64,000 nucleotides of DNA, taken from NCBI GenBank assembly GCA_964465145.1, contig CAYXJR010000011.1, positions 9,114 through 73,113 of the forward strand, written 5' to 3'. A program made the translations under genes and the position numbers. Below are positions 38,374 to 46,483 of this stretch, in pieces (within the stretch, counting starts at the first letter, position 1; each line of letters opens with the position of its first letter). Below the pieces are notes generated by a model. That model did no database searches. It was not told the DNA's origin and was given only the letters and a program-made list of their open reading frames with translations. The DNA comes from JAUVKA01 sp964465145. Its GTDB lineage: Bacteria; Bacteroidota; Bacteroidia; Bacteroidales; UBA12481.

Positions 38374-40536
38374 ATGAAAAACTTACTAATGCTTTTTGTG
38401 CTTGTGCTATTCGCAGATTTTTCATTTGCGCAAACAATACACCATAACTTAACGGTAGATGTGAACATTCAATCCAACACAATTGATGTTATTGACACAA
38501 TTTGGCTGCCGCAAGGGATCAATAATTCAGAAGAATCAATTTTCTATTTGAATAATAATTTAAAGCTAAAGTCATTGGATAATGAGATTGAAATTATCGA
38601 TTTTGACACTGAAGATGTTGATAGCAGCAGAGCGGTTACATTAAAAAAATACAGTTTTAAATATCCTGAAACTGAAAATAAATTCGTGATAATACCCATT
38701 CAATATAATGGAATAATTAAGCATGAAATTGTTGAAGGAGCAGCTGAGTACGCTCGTGGATTTAGTGAAACCAGCGGAATCGTTTTTGAAAAAGGCGTTT
38801 ATCTTGCTGGCTCAAGCTATTGGATCCCTTCGTTTGAAATATCAGAAATGTCATCTTTTGAGTTGACTGTTAATATTGATAAGGATTGGAATGTTGTATC
38901 CCAGGGAAAGAGAGTGAAAAACGAGCTCGTGGATAGTAGGATGATGATAAAATATGTATCAGCCATTCCAATGGATGAAATTTATCTTATTGCTGCAAAA
39001 TGGACAGAGTATTCACAACAGCATGAAAATGTTTTGGTACAAGCATTTTTACGTACCCCCGACGAAGAATTAGCAAAGCAATACTTAAATGTAACAGCTG
39101 ACTATATCCGACTTTATCAGGATTTGATAGGCGATTATCCTTACGCGAAATTTGCTTTGGTAGAGAATTTTTGGGAGACGGGTTATGGTATGCCTTCTTT
39201 TACTCTGCTGGGCGAGAAAGTAATCAGATTTCCCTGGATACTTCATTCATCTTATCCTCACGAACTTTTGCATAATTACTGGGGTAATGGCGTGTTTGTA
39301 GATTATGAAACCGGAAATTGGTGCGAGGGAATTACTGTTTACATGGCTGACCACCTGATTCAAGAAAAGCAAGGATTGGCTGTTGAATATCGCCGTAATA
39401 ATTTGCAAAAATATACGGATTACGTAAACAAGGAAAATGACTTTCCTGTGTCGGAGTTCAAATCCAGGCATAATTCGGCTGAAGAGGCAGTAGGCTATGG
39501 TAAAAGCATGATGTTTAATGAAATGTTGCGTTACAGAGTTGGGGACGAGAATTTTAAAAAGTCATACGCCAGGTTTTACAATAATAATAAGTTCACAAAG
39601 GCTTCTTTTGGCGATATCAGAAAAAGTTTCGAGGAAGTTACCGGCGAAAATCTTTATGAGTTTTTTGAACAATGGTTAAGCAGAAAAGGTGCCCCAACTT
39701 TAGAGCTCTCTGATGTCTCAGTTATAGAAGAAACTGGTAAGTTTACAGCAAGATTTAAGTTGTCACAAATTCAAAATGAGGATGTTTTTGATTTGCTAAT
39801 ACCCGTTGCTTCATACCTGGAAGGTGAAACCGATGTGAATGTTGAAGATATAAACTTCAATAAACGAGAAGAGTATTTTACATTGACATTTGATAAAAGA
39901 CCCTTAAAAATTGAAATAGATCCTCAGTTCAATGTTTTTAGGAGATTGGCCAGGAAAGAAGTTCCAACCAGTTTTTCGCAAATGATGGGAAGCAGTAATG
40001 GAATTATCATTCTTCCAAAGAAAAGTGAGAACCTAAAAGAATACGAAGATCTTGCTAATTTGTGGGCTCAAACTCAACAGGCACAGGGAAAAATTTTAGA
40101 AATTGTTTATGACTCGGAAATTGAATCGTTGCCAGACGATAAAACAGCTTGGATTTTAGGTTTTGAAAATAGTTTTGCCGAAACAGTTCAAATATCAAAA
40201 GAGTACAACGAGTATTTCTCTGCAGACGTAATTGCAAAAATCAAAACTGCAAGGGAATCCGGTTCGCTGGTTTACACAATATCGAATCCAAATAATGAAG
40301 AATTGACTCTTGGCTTTTTAGCAACCAATAATCCTGGAGCAATCAAGAACTTAGCCCGAAAAATAATGCATTATGGAAAATATGGATACTTGGCATTTGA
40401 AGGAGACGATGCCACCAACACTTTGTCCGGAACATTTCCAATAATTGATTCGCCCCTGGTTCGTAGGTTTACTTATGATGGTGAAACTCCTGAAATCACA
40501 GCTAAAATTAAGGTGAGGAAAGCTTTAGCCTACTAA
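38374..40536 (+). CDS. M1 family metallopeptidase-like exported protein
   Basis: A 720-aa exported protein. The signal peptide is at residues 1-20 (MKNLLMLFVLVLFADFSFAQ); ATG 38374 is chosen because it starts this peptide, and the in-frame TTG at 38329 would precede it. The zinc site HELLH is followed after 18 residues by Glu in NWCEG, as in gluzincin M1 peptidases. The usual GAMEN substrate motif is replaced by GYGMPSF. Residues beyond about 430 form a C-terminal region of unknown role. Base composition looks more AT-rich than gyrB and dapF, and codon choice differs, so it may have been acquired by transfer. Convergent with dapF, eight bases apart. Confidence 0.85.
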   Translation: MKNLLMLFVLVLFADFSFAQTIHHNLTVDVNIQSNTIDVIDTIWLPQGINNSEESIFYLNNNLKLKSLDNEIEIIDFDTEDVDSSRAVTLKKYSFKYPETENKFVIIPIQYNGIIKHEIVEGAAEYARGFSETSGIVFEKGVYLAGSSYWIPSFEISEMSSFELTVNIDKDWNVVSQGKRVKNELVDSRMMIKYVSAIPMDEIYLIAAKWTEYSQQHENVLVQAFLRTPDEELAKQYLNVTADYIRLYQDLIGDYPYAKFALVENFWETGYGMPSFTLLGEKVIRFPWILHSSYPHELLHNYWGNGVFVDYETGNWCEGITVYMADHLIQEKQGLAVEYRRNNLQKYTDYVNKENDFPVSEFKSRHNSAEEAVGYGKSMMFNEMLRYRVGDENFKKSYARFYNNNKFTKASFGDIRKSFEEVTGENLYEFFEQWLSRKGAPTLELSDVSVIEETGKFTARFKLSQIQNEDVFDLLIPVASYLEGETDVNVEDINFNKREEYFTLTFDKRPLKIEIDPQFNVFRRLARKEVPTSFSQMMGSSNGIIILPKKSENLKEYEDLANLWAQTQQAQGKILEIVYDSEIESLPDDKTAWILGFENSFAETVQISKEYNEYFSADVIAKIKTARESGSLVYTISNPNNEELTLGFLATNNPGAIKNLARKIMHYGKYGYLAFEGDDATNTLSGTFPIIDSPLVRRFTYDGETPEITAKIKVRKALAY

Positions 40537-40544
40537 AATCTTTG

Positions 40545-41336
40545 TTAAAACTTTAGAATACCTTCAAAAACCTGCTTAGCAGGTCCTTCCAGGAAAATGT
40601 TGCAGAATTTACCGGAGCTTAGGTGTTCAAAGGTCACCTTTAATTGACCTCCGGGTACCTTGCAGGTGAAGCTTGTTTGTTTCTTGTTGGTTTCCAAATA
40701 AGTGGCGATGGCAGAGGCAACGGCTCCGGTACCGCAGGAAAGGGTTTCATTCTCGACCCCACGCTCATATGTCCTCATTTTAATAGTGTTTCCCACAAGC
40801 TGCACGAAATTTACATTAGTGCCTTCAGGAGAAAATTCCGGACTATGGCGATACATGCGTCCTTCTTCAACCATGTTCACTTTGTCTACATCATCTATGA
40901 AAACAATTAAATGGGGGACCCCGGTATTAAGAAAATAATGTTTATCAGCTTTCTTGAATTCTTTGACATCAATCATTTTGATCTGATATTTATCCTCTCC
41001 CAAAACACGGCCTGCATGAATACCATCATAGGCCATGAAGCTGGTCTTTTCAGCAATAATTCCCAGCTGATATGCAAAACCAATCATACACCTAGCCCCA
41101 TTTCCACACATCTCGGCTTCTATACCATCGGCGTTGAAATACATCATTTTGAAATCAAGATCAGGGTGATTCATAAGGATCATTAATCCATCTGCTCCAA
41201 TGCCAAAATGCCTGTCGCATAGCTTTTTGATGATTTCTTCTGAAAGATTACCAAATTGCTTGGTCCGCCCATCCAGGATTATGAAATCATTTCCTGTTCC
41301 CTGCCATTTAGAAAAATGAATATCTGTCATTTCCAT
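40545..41336 (-). CDS. dapF: Diaminopimelate epimerase
   Basis: A 263-aa cytosolic enzyme turning LL- into meso-diaminopimelate for lysine and peptidoglycan. Both catalytic cysteines are seen: MCGNGARC in the first half and LSCGTGAVA in the second. The N-terminal SKWQGTGNDF and GIGADGL motifs are intact. ATG at 41336; a second ATG two codons later is equally possible. No lysine pathway neighbour is present. Confidence 0.96.
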   Translation of the reverse strand: MEMTDIHFSKWQGTGNDFIILDGRTKQFGNLSEEIIKKLCDRHFGIGADGLMILMNHPDLDFKMMYFNADGIEAEMCGNGARCMIGFAYQLGIIAEKTSFMAYDGIHAGRVLGEDKYQIKMIDVKEFKKADKHYFLNTGVPHLIVFIDDVDKVNMVEEGRMYRHSPEFSPEGTNVNFVQLVGNTIKMRTYERGVENETLSCGTGAVASAIATYLETNKKQTSFTCKVPGGQLKVTFEHLSSGKFCNIFLEGPAKQVFEGILKF

Positions 41337-41492
41337 TCAAATAAAAGTAAAAATACCAAATATTTATTCCTTTGCGAAAATTTCAAAATTCTGAAAGAAT
41401 GGCAGGTTTTCATAAACATTTGGCATTAACCAGGCACACCTATGTTAACGTGTGTTATCCCTTACCGATTTTGATTTAAGGAGTGTTAAACT

Positions 41493-41525
41493 TTTGCCAA
41501 CTTAAGTAACACTTATGTACCTTCA
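41493..41525 (+). promoter_or_regulatory. Candidate promoter of the Do protease gene
   Basis: TTTG at 41493-41496, 21 bases, then TACCTTCA, two bases off TAnnTTTG. Spacing is right. The region also repeats GTTAA-type words (TGTTAAC near 41441, TGTTAAAC near 41484), which could be a site for a stress regulator. The 267-base gap holds nothing else I recognise. Confidence 0.35.
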
Positions 41526-41603
41526 TACGTTTCATTGCTTTAGAGGCACAGATTTTGAGTTAAAGAAATATATTAACGGAGTTTTAAATAAAAGAATCAA
41601 GTC

Positions 41604-43079
41604 ATGAATGGGAAAAAAATTGCAGGAATTTTGTTGATTGCTTTTGTCGGCAGTATCATTGGTGTTTTTACTTTCAGCCTGTTGGTAAAGCCTGAGGTTA
41701 AGCTGGTACAATCCACTCAGCCAGCTCAGGTTCAATTTACAGGTTTACCTTCAGGAGGTTTTGATGGCGCTGATTTTCGGATGGCAGCGGAGCAATCCGT
41801 GCATGCTGTTGTGCATGTAACCTCTAAGAAATTCCTTGAACAGAACCAGTACAACAATATGTGGGATTTGCTCCGTGACGAGCCAAGCGGGAGCAGAAAA
41901 GTACCACAAACAGGCTATGGCTCTGGTGTTATTATATCACCTGAGGGATATATTGTCACGAATAATCATGTAATTGAGGGATTTGAGGAGTTCCAGGTCA
42001 AGTTGAATGACGGGAGGGTTTTGGAAGCCAAGTTGGTTGGGACGGATCCCAATACTGATGTGGCTGTTTTGGAAGTAAAAGAACATGACCTTCCTTACAT
42101 GTCATTTGGCAGCTCTGATGACCTTCACCTTGGCGACTGGGTTTTAGCAGTAGGTAATCCTTATAATCTTTATTCTACAGTTACTGCCGGTATTGTAAGT
42201 GCCAGGTCCAGGGATATTAACATTATTGGCAGCAATAATAATCCGTACGAAATGGTTGACAGGGAGCGTGTACAAAATGCTGTAGAATCATTCATACAAA
42301 CTGATGCTGCTGTCAATCCAGGTAACAGTGGTGGGGCACTGGTGAACCTGAAAGGAGAATTAGTTGGCATTAACTCAGCTATTGAATCCCGCACCGGTTC
42401 TTTTTCCGGCTACTCGTTTGCCATCCCAGCGATAATTGTGAAAAAGGTGGTTGATGACATTATAGAGTTTGGTGCAGTACAAAGGGCGGCTCTCGGGGTT
42501 ACCATTATAACTGTCGATGCTGAAATGGCCGCAAAGGAAAATTTGGATGTAAACCAGGGCATATTCGTGGATAATCTTACCGAAGATGGAGGGGCGAATG
42601 CTGCAGGAATTAAAAAGGGTGACGTTATTGTGGCTATCAATGGCAAAGAGGTAACCAGTTCTCCGGCACTACAGGAGCAACTAAGCCGCTTCCGGCCCAA
42701 CGACCAGGTTAATATTGAAGTGGATAGGGGTGGAGTACGGAAAGATTTTCTGGTGACATTGAGTGCACATGACTCTAATGCCAACATGGTTGGGTCTGCT
42801 GAGTTCTGGGCGATCATTGGGGCCGATCTGGAAAAGTTGGATGACAAGGAGTTGGAAAGATACGATCTCCGCAATGGAGTCAGGGTTATTAAAATGCATG
42901 ATGGACAGTTTAAAGAGGCTGGTATGCCAGAAGGATTTATCATAACCAGGATAAACAGAGCCACCGTCAGGGATGTTAAAGATGTTAGGAATTATATCGA
43001 ACGGGTAGAACGGGGGGGAGTTTTTATCGAAGGGGTTCTTCCAAATGGCAAATACGAGTTCTTTACTTTTAAGAAATAG
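41604..43079 (+). CDS. degP: Do family serine endopeptidase (DegP/HtrA)
   Basis: A 491-aa periplasmic protease/chaperone. It has an N-terminal membrane or signal segment (about 5-28). The catalytic triad is in NNHVIEG (His), NTDVAVLEV (Asp) and NPGNSGGALV (Ser). Two PDZ domains follow: the first around 300-380 (GGANAAGIKKGDVIVAINGK), the second around 400-485 (FKEAGMPEGFIITRINR). It degrades or refolds damaged envelope proteins and is usually induced by envelope stress. A hairpin terminator follows before rpoD. Confidence 0.95.
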   Translation: MNGKKIAGILLIAFVGSIIGVFTFSLLVKPEVKLVQSTQPAQVQFTGLPSGGFDGADFRMAAEQSVHAVVHVTSKKFLEQNQYNNMWDLLRDEPSGSRKVPQTGYGSGVIISPEGYIVTNNHVIEGFEEFQVKLNDGRVLEAKLVGTDPNTDVAVLEVKEHDLPYMSFGSSDDLHLGDWVLAVGNPYNLYSTVTAGIVSARSRDINIIGSNNNPYEMVDRERVQNAVESFIQTDAAVNPGNSGGALVNLKGELVGINSAIESRTGSFSGYSFAIPAIIVKKVVDDIIEFGAVQRAALGVTIITVDAEMAAKENLDVNQGIFVDNLTEDGGANAAGIKKGDVIVAINGKEVTSSPALQEQLSRFRPNDQVNIEVDRGGVRKDFLVTLSAHDSNANMVGSAEFWAIIGADLEKLDDKELERYDLRNGVRVIKMHDGQFKEAGMPEGFIITRINRATVRDVKDVRNYIERVERGGVFIEGVLPNGKYEFFTFKK

Positions 43080-43097
43080 AAAATATTATTGTATGTG

Positions 43098-43131
43098 AAA
43101 GCTTGGAGAGTGTGAATTCCCGGGCTTTTTT
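43098..43131 (+). terminator. Intrinsic terminator of degP
   Basis: A nine-base stem with two G-U pairs (AAAGCTTGG with CCGGGCTTT) and a 13-base loop, running into a T tract at 43126-43131. It starts 18 bases after the degP stop. Confidence 0.6.
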
Positions 43132-43171
43132 ATTAAAAAAATTATTTAATCCACATTTATCGAAACAATTC

Positions 43172-43202
43172 TTGGCTGCAGTGCGTTGAAGGTCTATATT
43201 TG
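43172..43202 (+). promoter_or_regulatory. Promoter of rpoD
   Basis: TTG at 43172-43174, 20 bases, then TATATTTG at 43195-43202, an exact -7 box. ATG 43230 follows after 27 bases. This is a textbook Bacteroidota promoter, so the sigma factor likely transcribes its own gene. Confidence 0.7.
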
Positions 43203-43229
43203 CACAAATTTTTCGGAAGAAGTAATTTT

Positions 43230-44090
43230 ATGAGGCAATTAAAGATCACCAAATCTATTACCAACAGGGAGAGTGCGTCGCTCGACAAATATTTGCAGGA
43301 AATTGGTAAGGAAGAACTCATCACAGTAGAAGAAGAAGTTGAATTAGCACAGCGGATCAAGAAAGGTGATCAAGAAGCCCTGGAAAAACTCACCAAGGCC
43401 AATCTTCGTTTTGTTGTTTCAGTGGCTAAGCAGTATCAGAATCAGGGTCTTACTTTGCCAGACCTGATCAATGAAGGTAATCTCGGACTGATAAAAGCAG
43501 CCGAGAAGTTTGATGAAACACGTGGATTCAAGTTCATCTCATATGCAGTTTGGTGGATTAGGCAATCTATTTTGCAGGCACTGGCTGAGCAGTCAAGAAT
43601 TGTTCGTTTACCACTAAACCAAGTAGGTTCACTTAACAAGATTAATAAGGCATTATCGCGTTTTGAGCAAGAAAATGAACGTAAACCGTCTACCGAAGAA
43701 TTAGCCAAGGTATTGGATCTACCTACAGAAAAAGTTTCTGATACACTTAGGGTTTCAGGCCGGCATATCTCAGTAGACGCTCCTTTTGTTGAGGGGGAAG
43801 CCAATTCCTTGCTTGACGTACTTATCAATAATGACTCACCGAATGCCGACCGGGCCCTGATGAATGAATCTCTCAGTCGTGAGATTGACAGGGCTCTCAG
43901 CACCCTTACTGAAAGGGAGAGAGATATTATCAAGCTTTTTTTTGGTATTGGTTGCCAGGAGATGACTCTGGAAGAGATCGGCGAGAAATTTGGCCTGACC
44001 CGTGAACGGGTTCGCCAGATCAAGGAGAAAGCGATCAGGAGGTTACGACATACCTCGAGAAGTAAATTACTAAAGACCTTCCTTGGTTAA
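43230..44090 (+). CDS. rpoD: Primary RNA polymerase sigma factor RpoD
   Basis: A 286-aa housekeeping sigma-70 factor of the short Bacteroidota type: region 1.1 and the large non-conserved insert are absent. The N-terminus MRQLKITKSITNRESASL is typical. Region 2 includes GNLGLIKAAEKFD and FISYAVWWIRQSILQALA. Region 3 follows, then region 4 with LEEIGEKFGLTRERVRQIKEKAIRRLR. ATG 43230 starts the conserved N-terminus; the in-frame ORF extension from 43200 overlaps the promoter. It recognises the TTTG/TAnnTTTG promoters seen in this window. Its TAA shares TTAA with the convergent uvrB stop. Confidence 0.97.
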   Translation: MRQLKITKSITNRESASLDKYLQEIGKEELITVEEEVELAQRIKKGDQEALEKLTKANLRFVVSVAKQYQNQGLTLPDLINEGNLGLIKAAEKFDETRGFKFISYAVWWIRQSILQALAEQSRIVRLPLNQVGSLNKINKALSRFEQENERKPSTEELAKVLDLPTEKVSDTLRVSGRHISVDAPFVEGEANSLLDVLINNDSPNADRALMNESLSREIDRALSTLTERERDIIKLFFGIGCQEMTLEEIGEKFGLTRERVRQIKEKAIRRLRHTSRSKLLKTFLG

Positions 44091-46102
44091 GCCAGGCTCT
44101 TTAGCTTTTTTTCCAATTGATACATTTCATCCCTTAATCTTGCAGCCTCGATAAAATCAAGGTCTGCAGCAGCCCTTTTCATAGCTGTCCGTGTTTCCTG
44201 TATCAGTCTCTCAAGGGCATCAGCACCCATATACTGTACTATTGGATCAGCAGCCAGCGTAGGTGTAGAGGGTTCCACATAGGCCCGCTGTTTTTTTCGG
44301 CCAGGTAGATCCCCCATAATATTACGGTGAGCTTTGATGATCTGCTTAGGTGTGATCCCGTTTTCCTTGTTGTATTTGAGCTGTTTTTCCCGGCGGCGAT
44401 CAGTTTCATCCAGGGTTTTCTGTATGCTCCGGGTGATCGTGTCGGCATACATGATTACCAGCCCGTTGAGGTTCCTGGCTGCTCTTCCTGCTGTCTGGGT
44501 AAGAGCAACGGTTGATCGAAGGAATCCTTCCTTGTCGGCATCCAAAACGGCCACCAGGGAAACCTCTGGCAGGTCAAGTCCTTCTCTTAATAAATTGACC
44601 CCTATAAGAACATCGAAAACCCCGGCACGCAATCCTTCCATGATCTCTATCCTCTCCATTGTGTCCACATCGGAATGTATGTATCGGCAGGCAATATTGA
44701 TCTTGCTCAGGTACTTGGTGAGTTCCTCAGCCATACGCTTGGTAAGGGTGGTAACCAGGACTTTTTCATCCACCATTGTCCTCTTGCGGATTTCAGCCAC
44801 CAGATCGTCGATCTGGTTACCGCTGGGCCTGATCTCAATGGTAGGATCAATCAATCCAGTAGGACGTATAACCTGATCCGCTACAATTCCTTCCGAACGT
44901 TCCAGCTCAAAATCAGAAGGAGTGGCAGACATAAAGATAGTTTGACCAGTAGTCTCCTCCCATTCTGGAAATTTTAATGGCCTATTATCCATTGCAGCCG
45001 GAAGGCGAAAACCAAATTCCACCAGATTTTCTTTCCTTGAGCGGTCGCCACCATACATCGCACGGATCTGGGGAAGAGTTACATGGCTCTCATCCACCAC
45101 AGTGATAAAATCCTCAGGAAAATAATCAAGTAAACAGAAAGGCCTTGTCCCCGGAAGACGCCCGTCAAAATACCTGGAGTAATTCTCAATGCCTGAGCAA
45201 TGACCCAATTCCCGGATCATTTCAAGGTCAAATGTAACGCGTTCTTCTAATCTCTTGGCCTCAAGATGTTTTCCAATATCGTGAAAAAATTCAACCTGTT
45301 TAACCATATCATCCTGAATTTGGTAAATGGCGGTCTTGATACGATTCTTGGTAGTCACGAAGATATTGGCCGGATAAATGGTAATAAATTCAAGGTTCTC
45401 AATAATATGTCCACTTACAGGGTGAAAAGTGTGGATTTCTTCAATTTCATCACCAAAAAAAATCAGACGACAAGCCACGTCGCCGTACGCCATATGAATG
45501 TCAACGGTATCCCCCTTGACCCTGAACTTGCCATGAGAGAATTCCACTTCATTTCTTGAATACAGGCTGTCGACCAGCATCCTTAGGAACCTGTTCCTGG
45601 CTATTCGTTCACCCTTTATTATGTGGATCGTGTTGGCATGAAAATCATCCGGATTTCCGATACCATAGATACAACTGACGGATGACACAACGATTACATC
45701 CCTTCTCCCGGACAGCAATGATGAGGTTGCCCGGAGCCGCAGCTTCTCAATCTCATCATTAATAGAAAGATCTTTTTCTATGTAGGTATCAGTTACGGGC
45801 AAGTAGGCTTCTGGCTGGTAATAGTCATAATAGGACACAAAGTACTCCACCGCGTTTTCAGGGAAGAAGGTCTTAAACTCACCGTAAAGTTGGGCTGCCA
45901 GAGTTTTATTATGGCTAAGCACCAGGGTCGGGCGGTTGACTTCCTGTATCACGTTGGCGATAGTGAAGGTTTTTCCGGAACCTGTTACCCCCAGCAGGGT
46001 TTGGTATGGAACACCCTGGACCAAACCATCAACAAGCTGCTTAATGGCTTCCGGTTGGTCCCCGGTGGGGTAAAAATCGGAGGTTAGTTTGAAATCAGAC
46101 AT
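44087..46102 (-). CDS. uvrB: Excinuclease ABC subunit B
   Basis: A 671-aa damage-recognition helicase of nucleotide excision repair. The P-loop is GVTGSGKTF (about 39-47), the beta-hairpin is YYDYYQPEAYLP, motif II is DESHVTLPQ, and motif VI is QTAGRAARN. The C-terminal UVR domain (about 630-665) for UvrC contact is present. ATG at 46102. A 59-codon PrsW-like fragment ends three bases upstream on the same strand. uvrA and uvrC are not in the window. Confidence 0.97.
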   Translation of the reverse strand: MSDFKLTSDFYPTGDQPEAIKQLVDGLVQGVPYQTLLGVTGSGKTFTIANVIQEVNRPTLVLSHNKTLAAQLYGEFKTFFPENAVEYFVSYYDYYQPEAYLPVTDTYIEKDLSINDEIEKLRLRATSSLLSGRRDVIVVSSVSCIYGIGNPDDFHANTIHIIKGERIARNRFLRMLVDSLYSRNEVEFSHGKFRVKGDTVDIHMAYGDVACRLIFFGDEIEEIHTFHPVSGHIIENLEFITIYPANIFVTTKNRIKTAIYQIQDDMVKQVEFFHDIGKHLEAKRLEERVTFDLEMIRELGHCSGIENYSRYFDGRLPGTRPFCLLDYFPEDFITVVDESHVTLPQIRAMYGGDRSRKENLVEFGFRLPAAMDNRPLKFPEWEETTGQTIFMSATPSDFELERSEGIVADQVIRPTGLIDPTIEIRPSGNQIDDLVAEIRKRTMVDEKVLVTTLTKRMAEELTKYLSKINIACRYIHSDVDTMERIEIMEGLRAGVFDVLIGVNLLREGLDLPEVSLVAVLDADKEGFLRSTVALTQTAGRAARNLNGLVIMYADTITRSIQKTLDETDRRREKQLKYNKENGITPKQIIKAHRNIMGDLPGRKKQRAYVEPSTPTLAADPIVQYMGADALERLIQETRTAMKRAAADLDFIEAARLRDEMYQLEKKLKSLA

Positions 46103-46105
46103 GTT

Positions 46106-46285
46106 TCACTTCGTCCTGAATCTTGACAAGCCGGTTTCAACAAAATAGACTGGAATGGTTATCAGAGCCCCCGCCAAAAGTGACCTTAACAGGAGTCCAA
46201 TGGGTTCATGTTCATATTTATCCCTGAAATAGACATAGAATAAAATGATAAAAACCGGAGCCAGGGCGATCATAATTAGGTGCAT
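46106..46285 (-). pseudogene. N-terminal fragment of a PrsW-like intramembrane protease
   Basis: A 59-codon frame starts at ATG 46285-46283 and ends with TGA three bases before uvrB. It has a hydrophobic first segment (LIMIALAPVFIILFYVYF) followed by RDKYEHEPIGLLLRSLLAGA and a second hydrophobic stretch ending FVE. This is how PrsW family proteins begin (first membrane helix, charged RDKYE-EP motif, second helix). Those proteins are usually over 200 aa and carry their glutamate and histidine active-site motifs further on, all missing here. It is likely a deletion remnant, or a small membrane protein using the same fold start. Family recognition is from memory. Confidence 0.6.
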
Positions 46286-46413
46286 AGTCTTTTCTTTTCA
46301 GCCAGGTCTAAGGTAATCATTTCAGCAGCTAATGTGGTATTGATAATTTCCGATTCTATAAAACAGTGGATACCAGCATCGTGCCAGCCTTTATTGATCT
46401 GAAAATTAAAATA

Positions 46414-46442
46414 TTGATTGTCCGGATATTAGACTACCTTTG
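46414..46442 (+). promoter_or_regulatory. Promoter of the DEAD-box helicase gene
   Basis: TTG at 46414-46416, 18 bases, then TACCTTTG at 46435-46442, an exact -7 match. ATG 46484 follows after a 41-base leader containing GGGGGTT and TAGGAGA, the latter close to a ribosome-binding site. Confidence 0.65.
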
Positions 46443-46483
46443 CCGAAAATTTAGAGGGGGTTAAACCCCATAGGAGAAAATAC

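Noticed and set aside
42410..42964. 184-codon frame opposite degP
   Set aside because: Antisense to a strongly conserved protease; composition is a mirror of the sense codons.
43442..44023. 193-codon frame opposite rpoD
   Set aside because: Lies wholly antisense to a secure gene and its product has no recognisable motif; a shadow of codon bias.
44334..44876. 180-codon frame opposite uvrB
   Set aside because: Antisense to uvrB with no motif or start signal.
46286..46434. About 50 open codons on the minus strand before the PrsW fragment
   Set aside because: Reads plausible residues but has no early start codon, overlaps the deaD promoter and matches nothing I know.
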